Shown piece by piece: positions 47,414 to 57,700 of a stretch of 64,000 bases of DNA. The notes below the pieces were generated by a model. It saw only the letters and a list, made by a program, of their open reading frames with translations, searched no databases and had not been told where the DNA came from. The position numbers were made by a program, and so were the translations under genes. The DNA is from Leuctra nigra (taxonomy: Eukaryota > Arthropoda > Insecta > Plecoptera > Leuctridae): NCBI GenBank assembly GCA_934045905.1, contig OW203765.1:32149997-32213996 (forward strand), read 5' to 3'. The number at the start of each line of letters is the position of its first letter. Position 1 is the first letter of the stretch.

Positions 47414-50400
47414 GTATTCAACATTATACATTAAGTAAAAACTGGGAGAGGGGATATAAAAGAACAAAAAGTGCTAAAAGACATTCCTGTGAAAGTATGC
47501 GGGGCCGGGATGGCAGGTTCAAGTTCTTATCTTAGTATACATAACTTAGTTCTTCTTGCTTTTACAATTAGACAACTCTTTAATAATCTCAAGGGTAATC
47601 TTACGAATTTCCTTCTCCACGGTTTTTCTGGAGATAGTAAGGCTGCGTTTCACCAAGATTCTAAACCCAGGTTAGAGGCGGTAAACCTGGTTTTGGAGCC
47701 TCTAAACCAGGTTTACCGCCTGTAACCCGGGTTTGGAATCTTGGTGAAACGCAGCCTTAATGTTATTAAAAATAGAAATTAGAAAAAAATTAATTAGCCG
47801 ACAACAAACTTAAAGCTTCCAGAAAGTATATCCCCATAAAAAACACTCCGTGTAAAAATACCAGCCAAGTCTCTTCAACTATAAAAAAATAGAAGAAATC
47901 TAAAAATTCAGCACTGAAAAGTAGTGATATCAAAAAATGAGCCAAGTCAAAACTAAATTTTAAAAACCAAAATATACTTGGCGCATCGTGTATATAAATA
48001 GTATAGAAGCATATGCCAAAAATCAAATGTACCTAAATATATATAATATACCTATAATGCCCTTAAAAACGATGCGCCAAGTATATTTTGGTTTTTAAAA
48101 TTTAGTTTTGACTTGGCTCATTTTTTGATATCACTACTTTTCAGTGCTGAATTTTTAGATTTCTTCTATTTTTTTATAGTTGAAGAGACTTGGCTGGTAT
48201 TTTTACAAGGAGTGTTTTTTATGGGGATATCACTTATTTTTTTAGTTTATTTACACAACTTGTAACACACATCGGAGCAACAATGACTAAATACTTTTAA
48301 AAAATACGCCATTTCCGAATTGGTTAATACGAAAAATTGTGTTTGGTGCTCAATATACCTAAGCTTAAAGTGATATTCCATGAAGAATTGCGAAAGCTTC
48401 GTTCCAATCAGTCCAGCCGTTTTCGAGATATGGTATCACTTCCGGTTTTCAAAATGGCGACTAAAATTACTGCCACATAGAATTTATTTCTATAAATGTT
48501 ATGTATCATTATAAGCCTTCTGAATATGTAGTTATTGTAGTAAGAGGTCATTTAAATCTAGTTCTTCATTTTCATGACGTCATTTCCGGTTTCGGTAATA
48601 GTACATCTCTACTTTAACTACTGATATTCCATATAGACGACCGTCTGAATCATTTGGCGCTAGTTTCATTCCGATCGGTTTAGCCGTTTTCGAGATATGA
48701 CGTCACTTCCGGTTTCAAAATGGCGACTACCGGTTGGTTTTATAAAAAGGCACCTCAGACGCCAAAAGTGCACATGTGGTAAAAATTTCAGATCGATCGG
48801 CTCAGCCGTTTAGGCTGTGGCGGTGATTGCGGTGTTTCCTGATATCATCTGAATCATCTCAAGATCAAAGTGGTGTAATTTCACTGTTTTCTCGGCCCTC
48901 TAGCTCGCAAATGGTATAGCCTATTGTTCCCAAATTTGGTATATGTGGTGGGGTGGGCCATAGCTCAAAATTAAGATATTTTACAACAATGTGAGATTTT
49001 CCAATTTTATGATCCAGTAGGCCGAAAATGCCATGTTGTTGCTTACAGTAAAAGTAGTTGGTCTGGCTCCTCATTTTATTAGGCATTTACGGTATGTTGA
49101 GTGAGTGTGAGTGTACAGTACGACTTGGCTGGGTGGAGCGACCGCTCCACTAGATAAAATGATTCACGTTCCCTGAAAGAAAGTTTTATTATGTCTTGTC
49201 GTCCAGTATGTTTTCACCATATAAGCCGTCAGTTATTAATCACGGTTCACCAAGAGATTTATCGAACCCTTCAGACATCTAACACATCGACATCGACATC
49301 GGGTTCGATTCCCTGGAAGTTTTTCGTTGTTTCTATTTACATCAGTCGAGAGACAAAATTCCCTATAATATGACGCGACTGCTTCCTTACCAACGTCCAC
49401 CCTTCTCCATTCTGCTTCATCTCCCTAGCATCATACGTCGCATTAGCCTTTAGTCGTAGAACAGTGCGACGTCATAATTCTAAAATAAATTGAATAAAAA
49501 CAGAACCTCCGACATGAAGTAATTCTCTTCCGCTTGCAGGGCATGTTCATCGTGTCCCTGCCGTTCGCCGTGCTGCGGGGCGGCTACTGGGCGATCGCCG
49601 CCATGATCGGCATCGCCTACATCTGTTGCTACACCGGCAAGATCCTCGTCGAATGCCTCTACGAAGAGGACCCTCTCACCGGCAAGAAGATCCGCGTGCG
49701 CGACTCCTACGTCGCCATCGCGCGCGTCTGTTTCGGCCGCAAGTGGGGGGCGTTGATGGTCAACGTCGCGCAGATGATCGAGCTCCTCATGACTTGCATC
49801 CTCTACGTCGTCGTCTGCGGCGACCTCATGATCGGCACGTTCCCCGAGGGCGCGATCGACACGAGGTCGTGGATGATGTTGATCGGCATCTTCCTCGTGC
49901 CCCTCGGCTTCCTCAAGTCGCTGCGAATGGTCTCCGCCCTCAGCTTCTGGTGCACGATGTCTCATCTCGTCATCAATGCCGTCATACTCGGGTACTGCCT
50001 CCTCGACATGCCGGAATGGGGCTGGTCGAAAGTCAAGTGGACCATCGACTTCGAGAACTTTCCCATCTCTTTAGGAGTCATCGTCTTCAGCTACACGTCT
50101 CAGATCTTCCTGCCGACGCTGGAAGGAAACCTGATCGACCGCTCCAAGTTCGACTGGATGTTGAACTGGTCGCACGTAGCGGCCGCGATATTCAAGTCCC
50201 TCTTCGGTTACATCTGCTTCCTCACTTTCCAAAACGACACACAGCAAGTAATCACTAACAACCTCCACTCCGTCGGCTTCAAGGGCATGGTGAACTTATT
50301 CCTCGTCATCAAAGCTCTTCTCTCATATCCGTTGCCTTACTACGCAGCTTGCGAGCTTTTGGAGAGAGCTTTCTTCAAGAGCAGACCGGAGACAGTATTC

Positions 50401-50724
50401 CCGACGATCTGGCACTTGGACGGCGAGCTGAAAGTCTGGGGGTTGGCGTTCAGAGTCGGAGTCGTCGTCGTCACTGTTCTCATGGCCATCTCGATACCTC
50501 ACTTCTCCATCTTGATGGGCTTCATCGGCAGCTTCACGGGCACGATGTTGAGTTTCATCTGGCCGTGTTACTTTCATCTCAAACTCAAGAGACCACAGCT
50601 GGATGCTGGGACAGTCGCCTACGATTACTTCATCATCTTCCTTGGCGTTTTGTTCGGGATCATCGGAGTTTATGATTCGGGGTCGGCGCTGATTAAAGCG
50701 TTTGAGATCGGCCTGCCGTTCTAG
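46973..50724 (+). CDS. VGAT: Vesicular GABA/glycine transporter (VGAT, SLC32 family)
   Basis: Loads GABA/glycine into synaptic vesicles in exchange for protons. Exons 46973-47413 (residues 1-147) and 49540-50724 (148-541), joined in phase 0 at a GTATTC donor and CTTGCAG acceptor. The N-terminal 130 residues are cytosolic, hydrophilic and Gly/Thr-rich; the membrane domain begins at 'WNVTNAIQGMFIVSLPFAVL', the amino-acid/auxin permease entry characteristic of VGAT. About ten hydrophobic segments follow, with 'GKILVECLYEED', 'FSYTSQIFLPTLEGNL' and 'NWSH' matching the family. 541 residues against about 525 in mammals. The first Met of the ORF, with context AAAATG, is the start. A long 3' UTR follows, with seven miR-7 seed matches. 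Its intron carries palindromic elements (47638, 47829). Confidence 0.95.
47638..47759. mobile_element. 122-bp palindromic MITE in the VGAT intron
   Basis: Inverted ends TAAGGCTGCGTTTCACCAAG / CTTGGTGAAACGCAGCCTTA with a shorter inner palindrome (AAACCTGGTTTTGG). TA/TTA flanks. Confidence 0.9.
47829..48229. mobile_element. 400-bp palindromic element in the VGAT intron
   Basis: The two arms, about 170 bp each, are near-identical inverted copies (TATCCCCATAAAAAACACTC ... GAGTGTTTTTTATGGGGATA) around a short AT-rich centre. No coding capacity. Confidence 0.92.
48290..48880. repeat. Old dispersed repeat with repeated CGAGATATG / AAAATGGCGAC words
   Basis: Direct internal repeats at 48417-48470 and 48683-48727 (GCCGTTTTCGAGATATG... 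AAAATGGCGACT). Similar vocabulary to 2140-2930. Confidence 0.55.
48928..49155. repeat. Dispersed repeat B, copy 2
   Basis: Close relative of 43335-43545, ending GGAGCGACCGCTCCACTAGA. A B-box-like GGTTCGATTCC occurs downstream at 49302, but I see no A box, so a SINE cannot be claimed. Confidence 0.75.
49540..50724 (+). CDS. VGAT: VGAT coding exon 2 (entire membrane domain)
   Basis: A single 394-codon exon holding all but the start of TM1, ending AFEIGLPF-TAG. It is GC-rich and codon-biased compared with its surroundings, which is why antisense ORFs (e.g. 49480-49965) appear. Confidence 0.95.
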   Translation, partial: GMFIVSLPFAVLRGGYWAIAAMIGIAYICCYTGKILVECLYEEDPLTGKKIRVRDSYVAIARVCFGRKWGALMVNVAQMIELLMTCILYVVVCGDLMIGTFPEGAIDTRSWMMLIGIFLVPLGFLKSLRMVSALSFWCTMSHLVINAVILGYCLLDMPEWGWSKVKWTIDFENFPISLGVIVFSYTSQIFLPTLEGNLIDRSKFDWMLNWSHVAAAIFKSLFGYICFLTFQNDTQQVITNNLHSVGFKGMVNLFLVIKALLSYPLPYYAACELLERAFFKSRPETVFPTIWHLDGELKVWGLAFRVGVVVVTVLMAISIPHFSILMGFIGSFTGTMLSFIWPCYFHLKLKRPQLDAGTVAYDYFIIFLGVLFGIIGVYDSGSALIKAFEIGLPF

Positions 50725-51216
50725 AGAGATGAGAATGTATTGTTTATTTACTGATTATTGTTGTTAGCTAACATTGCACAAAATAATTGAGTAATTGATC
50801 GTTAAAAGGCAACGAAGCTTGGCTCACATCGCTTTGGCGCCGAGCTCTAATGAATTAAATCGATGTCTTCCTATATCGATATATTAGATCGAATACAATT
50901 GTCTTCCAAAAGTATACACGTGTAAATAATGATAACAGTTAGGTGGTAGGAAAGAGTAAGTTATTATCATTTTATTGATTCAAAACTCAAAGATATCAGC
51001 GACGTACAGTCACTGTCATGTGTTGTGGACACAACAGTGTGACCTTTTAATGTTTCGCTTATGTGATGTGATGGTTTGTTGTTAAACATTACCTGACGGT
51101 GACTCTACCATTATAAAACTTAGATTAGCGTTTAAAATTCAATCAGAATTCTGATCATTTAAAAGTAATGATTTAGGGTAAAGCGTTTGACTATTTTCTA
51201 AGTGAATTTAAATATA

Positions 51217-51222
51217 AATAAA
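51217..51222 (+). terminator. Proximal VGAT poly(A) signal candidate
   Basis: AATAAA about 490 nt after the stop. Using it would remove five of the seven miR-7 sites. Confidence 0.4.
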
Positions 51223-52057
51223 TATTATTTACCGAGTCGATACCTACAACACAATTTACGTGGGTATTTTACCAGAATTATTACAGCTTTAATTATATTA
51301 TTTTGTAACTTTTAAGCAGTTGTTTCTATTTGTCAATTCACTGAATTTTATAATAGACATTGTATTTTGTGTAAATCTTCCAAATGTTTACAAATGGACC
51401 AGTAGATATTATTTCTGTTGGCATGGATCGTCGCTCGCTGCCTATGAATCTATACGTGTGTAACCAAGTGAATTGACTCTAGTCGTCTTCCAGTTTTACC
51501 TGTTTACAGAGTGCATATGTGTGTGATTGGGTAAGAATACGTCTTCCAAATAACCGTACATATAATGGGAAATATAAATAATTATATTATTACTATACCT
51601 ACGACAGTAAATAAGAATGAAATATAAATATGTCTTCCAATATACGATAATTTGAAATTAGCAATGTAGCAATTCCGCAGTAGCAGTATTTGTTGCTGAA
51701 ATTAAATGAAGAGTTTATTTTTTATTATGGAATACTACCGTTTCACGTAATTTTTAGTAGATTAAGTAAAAGTTACTTGTACCTAAATTTCAGTGTATTG
51801 TAATTTGTAACGTTGTATAAAATACGTCTTCCAAAGTATTAAACTTGTTTTTTTAATAATTTTAATGTTACCTATTTAAAATTAATGAATGAGATGCTTT
51901 TGTATAGCCCATAATGCAATGCATAATAATATTGTTACGGCGGTATATATACGGATTTAGGCCTATCAGGTTAGAGAACAGATTTAGAGAAAACGTTACA
52001 GAATTTCTGTCAACAATTCGGCTCAGATGTCAATTTGAAAATCAAGTTCAGAGCAAT

Positions 52058-52063
52058 ACTATG
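52058..52063 (+). terminator. Distal VGAT poly(A) signal candidate
   Basis: AATAAA about 1.3 kb after the stop; a transcript ending here keeps all seven sites. Confidence 0.45.
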
Positions 52064-52080
52064 TAATAATAAATACTAAA

Positions 52081-54137
52081 CTAGAAATACAGGAATAATA
52101 ATTATACAAATTACAGTGTTTATTGTTAGAGGAATGCTAGAGGAAAGTGTGTACACCCCTGAAGAGGGAGCAAAGATCACTGTTAAACCTTATGACTATG
52201 AGAGATAATGTGTAACAATTGTTCTTATAGCTGTATTAAATGTTACAAGTCTATGTGCACTGTTTTTCTTCTTGAAGTCATCCCTGGGTCTGATTTTGTA
52301 ATTATTCTCCCTGCGATATCGTTTCTCTGTATGTACTGATATTTTCGTGAGGGTGAGAAGATTTCACGTAAAATGTCATGTAAATTCAGGATTGCCAGCA
52401 AAGACAGTGAGACAGTGTAAAATTTATTTTAAAACATTTTTATGGCAGTTTTGATTTTGGAGAGAAATTCTTCTTTACTCATGCACAGGAAGTAATGATT
52501 AATGAACAAATTTAGAGAAGGTCTTTAGCAGATTAAAAAATGACAGTAAACGAAAAACATTACCTATATCATATGATGCCATGTTGTAAAATGTTCTTGA
52601 TCTCAATATTGCGCACAGAAAGGTTCATCGACTGTCATAATCATGGCTACTACAGCTGTTCATTCTCTAATGCAAATCCTCTCTGGTAGCTGGACCAACT
52701 ATCTCAGATGGAGTAGGAAACATAGTCTGCACATTTTCTGAAATAATGTACAGTATAATCTTGTGCAATCAAAATGAATCGAAACGGTTGCACGACCATG
52801 CAACTAAGTCATCATCACAACATCAATTATTCATCGTTTTGCGAAAACAAAAAACTTTAAACCAAATGAGAGGAAACAAAAGGAATGTGGATGTTTTGAT
52901 GAGTATGACAGGTAAATAATTGCAGTACACAGATTTCTGTCCTTTTTTCAAGAAGATTTATTATTCAATCTAATCACTACTTCCTTACTTCCGAATCATC
53001 AACAACATGTCATGATTAATCTCATTCATCAATATCATCAAAATATTCCTATTATTTCATTGTGTAAACAAACATCATTATTCTCTTCTTACCCAGTAAA
53101 ATGCACTCAAACTGTGATCATTTGTGATCAATGCATTTGCTTCAAACGTTTTATTATAAACTATTAATATTTAAGAGAAGTCACCAGTTAGTTCCAAAAG
53201 TGAACAAAATGCATAGGTAACGCTAAATATTATGCTAACATTCTATAAACGTAGATATAGTAAGTGTGATCCAAGCGTAAATACTGTTTATTATTTTATG
53301 ATAGGTATTTATTAATAATTAAATTGGTTACAACACCAATGTTGGATACACAGTAATTATTCAATCATATAGGTTACTATACTGAAGCAGTCATAATAAA
53401 AATATTCCTGAATGAATGTTCGATTTCTGCCGCAACTTGTTTTAGCAACGAACGGAGGAGCATCATCAAACAACGTCAACGTCTTTCCGATTGCAGTCTT
53501 TGAAACTTCTGAGGCATGCAGATCGACGATATAAAATGCAATTAATGGACGCAACATGCGGTGTGAATACAAAATAGCCTTAGTTGTAGTTTTTAAAAAG
53601 ATCGGTAAGAAAGATGATGTCTTGTAGGAAGGTATAAAAGTCAATTCCAATCGTAAATGTAATGTTGAAATTTTGGCAATGTCAGTCATGGACGGTTTTT
53701 CGGCCATGTGTGTAAATATATTGGTCCTTTAAATTTGGCTCCTATAACCCATAGGCATTAGCATGCAATTACCTTGTGTACCATGAGAAAGAACGTTGAC
53801 GTTGTTTAAGCGAGTCCTCCGACGCAATTTCTGGCTGATTCTGACAAGACACTGCGGGGAAAAAGATCCTAATGTAAAGACCAGTTCACGTTTATTTTTT
53901 GGAATGAAAAGAATGTATTGATAATGTAGCGAATGATGAGAGAACGTCGGGAAACAAACGCCACAGACCTGACATTAAGATCTTTTCGCAGCGTTCAAAA
54001 CTTGTAAGTCGTTTAGAAAAATGAAGTCTTCAATAAAGAGATTCCAGGCATTACACAGAAAAGTAGTCAAGAAATGTATTGGTCATTTAAATATCCACTC
54101 CGTTTAGTTACATCTCTTGAAGCTGTGAATCCCTCGT
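52081..54137. other. Convergent intergenic region / IVNS1ABP 3' UTR
   Basis: Between the VGAT distal poly(A) signal and the minus-strand stop of the kelch gene. Minus-strand AATAAA candidates occur near 52957, 53286 and 53891. A 116-residue minus ORF at 53357-53707 has no recognised family. Confidence 0.45.
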
Positions 54138-54742
54138 CTAACTTAGCGTCGTCAATCTGTCGTCGAGTCCGTTCCCGATGGGCGACTTGAGATCTCCGTC
54201 TCCGTTGGTCTCCTCGTTCCTTCCGTTGGTCTCCTCGTGCCTTCCGTTGGTCTCCTCGTGCCTTCCGTTGGTCTCCTCGTGCCTTCCGTTGGTCTCCTCG
54301 TGCCTTCCGTTGGTCTCCTCGTGCCTTCCGTTGGTCTCCTCGTGCCTTCCGTTGGTCTCTTCCTCCCTCCCGTTAGTCTCTTCGTTCCTGCCGTTCATCT
54401 TGACCTCGAAGCGCAGTGCGCCGACGCGAGGCACAATCTCGTCCTCCGAGTGTCCGTTGACTCGGTTGTGCCAGTTGAGCTTGGCCTCGCTGATGTCCGG
54501 TCGCGTGTCGAGGGGCCACGTCGTGGCTTGTTGCAGATTCTGCAGCGCCTCCTCAACCTCCTTGAACGTGCGGTCGGCCAGGCTGAACTGACCCTTGCCG
54601 TAGTTCACCTCGTCCTCCTCTTCCGACTGGCTGCTGTGGCTCGCCCAAGACACGTCGCCCGAAGCCACGATTTTCGGCACGAAGGTGGTCCATTCGTTGG
54701 TCCGTTCGTCTAGATACTCGATGCTGTTCAAGAATGTCTTGC
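54138..54742 (-). CDS. IVNS1ABP: IVNS1ABP last exon (kelch 6 end and repeat tail)
   Basis: Starts GKTFLNSIEYLD, closing kelch 6, then a Glu/Asp-rich tail, the NGRHEET repeats and 'LKSPIGNGLDDRLTTLS' before TAG at 54138-54140. Acceptor TTTCCAG on the minus strand. Confidence 0.88.
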
Positions 54743-57700
54743 CTGGAAACACAGATTCATGTCAGCATGGCAGTTGATTTTATACAAATCTGTGTTCCAG
54801 ATTCCATATCTCCAGTCAATGTCCCTTGCATTTATTTCAATACATAAGAATCTAATAAATTAATCCTTTTCTTAGATATTACCTACATAAAAAAAATCCC
54901 CTTAAAAACGAACCTGGTTTACCCGATATCAACATGGACTTTTATCAACTTAAAATCAGGTAAAAGTTATAACACAATATCATGTAGGTACCACAGTTAA
55001 TAACCTTTTTATGTAGATTCAAATCCTCTTCTATCATTGTACAAATAGTATGCATGCCCGAAAGTTTGCATGAAACTTAATTCAAAGAACTAACAAATAA
55101 TACAAAACAATCAAATCATTCTATTCTAGAGATACGGTCAACTGGATCTGCAAACTCATGTAAACATCGTAACTATTTACTTTGGGCGTAGCAAGGTGAT
55201 ATGTTACTCACCGGAGAAACCCCCGACTGCGTAGAGCCGCGATCCGATGACGGCGACGCCGACGTTGGCCCTGGCCGAGGTCATGCTCGGGCCGGGGCCC
55301 CAGGTCTGCAGCTCGGGGTCGTACACCTCGGTGCAGCTGAGCGAATGCGTTCCGTCCGAGCCGCCCACTGCGTACAGCTTGCCTGGGAAAACATGCGGTG
55401 GTCAGCACGAGTACACGCATCACAGCAGCAATAGGTCGAGATACCACTCACAACAGGGAGGCCAATTCTTCAAACTTACGCTTTCAGGACGCAAACGCTT
55501 TCGGACGTCAAGAAGTACCGTTCACTATAAGAATGACGACCTTGATATCGACTCTCAACTTTTAGCTTAATTTTGAATAAGGTTTTAATGACTGTATAAA
55601 TATTTGTAATAAATAATAATAATCTTCTTCTGGTTCAGACAATGTTGTCAGGTCAGACAGTGGGAGCTCCCACTGGTCTAGGGCCTCGGATCTTATTCCA
55701 AGGATCTTATATAATTATCTAATTATCGGATTATCTTATATAATTATTGGATCTTATATAATTATTATCTGCAATAATAATTATTATGTTAATAAACATT
55801 TTCCATTAGGTACTTGGAAGTCATTCAAATAAGTGGCTTGACTTTATGTTTCAATGTCGATCATTCTTACAGTGAACAGTACTTATTGACGTCTAAAAGC
55901 GTTTGCGTCCTGACAGCGTAAGATTTAAGACTTGACCCCTGGCTCTTAGAAGAAAAACACTTCTGAAAAATATGTCGATGACAAGAAAAATGGCCTCACA
56001 ACCTCACCAGAATCTTAAGACTAAATTTCACATTTTCAGATTGAAAATGAGATCAAAATGATTTAAATTTTCACAAATGAAATAAAAAAGGCAGTCATGC
56101 AAAGTCCAAGGTGTAATGTTACAAGTGTTCTATAATTATTTCCTCCCCTCAAACACTTTCTTTGTCGATTTCAATTAATATTAGTTGGGTCTAAATTTAA
56201 AAAAAATTGAATTTGATAGGTATATAAGTTTTTCTAGACACGAAGTTTCCTGACCTTTAAAGACGGCAAGTCCGCACCCACGTCGCGCGGTGATGAGCGA
56301 CTGCGCGAACACCCACTCGTCCGCAACAGGGTCGTACACCTCCACGGAGTTGAGGCAGTTCCAGGCGTCGCAGCCGCCGACGGCAAACACTCTTCCGTTC
56401 ATCGAGCACACCGCGGCCTGGTAGCGTCCTGCAATAACACACACACTGTAGACATCGCAGCAGTGTCGGTTGTTCCTAGCCATGTCGAGTACAAGCCCAG
56501 TAAGCCGGACAGATTGGCCCTTTATATCCTCTGTAACATTTATTTGTTGAAAATTAGGGCTGTGCGGGTACCCGAAATTTCGGGTTCGGACGGGTAGTTG
56601 AAACCCGACTCGAAAACAAAATATAAAACTCGAAAAACGGGTTTTTTCGGGTAGTTTGAAGTAATCATCCATGGTTGAAACTGCCGCCAAAAGTCTCCAG
56701 AACATAGTTGCGCTCTTTCCCGCTAGGTTGCGTTAGTCCGCGGCATGCGTCAAGCGCCTGCGCCGTGAAGTCGGTCGTCCGCCATTTTGAAATTGACGAG
56801 ATGAAAACACTGATGGATGAAAATAATATGTGCGTCATCCAATTTACAGTTTGTTGTTGAGTTTCTAAATTATGTAAAAGTGCCAAGTGCAATGAATAGG
56901 TTTGTTATGGATAGTGATGAGCAGGGCGAGGTATTTGACAATGATTTGTTGCGACGTAATAGTCCAAGACCAGGTACAAGCAACGGACGGTGCCAATCGG
57001 TTTGTTGTGGATAAAGATGAGGAAGGCGAGGTATTTGACAATGATTTGTTGCGACGTAATAGTCCAAGACCAGGTACAAGCAACGGACGGTGCCAATCGG
57101 TTTGTTGTGGATAGGGATGAGGAAGGCGAGGTATTTGACAATGATTTGTTGCGACGTAATCAAGACCAGGTACAAATGGTACAAGCAACGGTACCAACAA
57201 CAGTAGAAAGGCTTCTTCATCATTTGTTCATGGTAAATCAAACTAAATACTACCCTAGAGAGTTAGCAATGATTTTTTTTAAATAAAAAAATACCCGAAA
57301 TTACCCGATCGATACCCGACGTATTTTTACTACCCGACTCGAACCCGACCCGACCTCCAAAAATGCTACCCGCACAGCCCTATTGAAAATGGAAATAAAC
57401 TAAACTAAAATGAACTGAAATTGTGTTGCGAGACATTAGACACAATTTCACATTTGGTGTCAGAAGTAGGATTATCGGGAAAACAGTCTGAATGCTATTT
57501 TATCAGTCAATCAGTTCTTTAGTAGTTAATACCTGAAGTTATAATTCGTGCAATGCACAGTGAATCTGCAAAATTATCATTGATCTAATACCAACACCTT
57601 TTTGCTGTCAGTTCCAGATTTGCAGAAGTAAGTATGTAGGTACGGAAGATAAATATCTTTCCTCAAATATCGTAACTAGTTGCAATGTGTCAAAAGCAAA

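Larger units (their letters stand above)
50725..52080 (+). other. VGAT: Presumed VGAT 3' UTR with miR-7 seed matches
   Basis: GTCTTCCA (perfect complement of miR-7 nucleotides 1-8) at 50901, 51485, 51542, 51632 and 51826; a 7mer-m8 (GTCTTCCT) at 50865; and a 7mer-A1 (TCTTCCA) at 51376. Flanks differ between sites, so they are not one tandem repeat. A Pumilio-like TGTAAATA occurs at about 50921. UTR extent is inferred from signals, not transcripts. Confidence 0.6.

Noticed and set aside
49302..49312. B-box-like GGTTCGATTCC as a tRNA gene
   Set aside because: No A box, no cloverleaf and no acceptor stem could be assembled around it.
49480..49965. Antisense 161-residue ORF opposite VGAT
   Set aside because: A shadow of the GC-rich VGAT exon; no domain.
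53357..53707. 116-residue minus ORF between VGAT and IVNS1ABP as a gene
   Set aside because: AT-rich, no recognised family, and it lies in the likely 3' UTR of the kelch gene.
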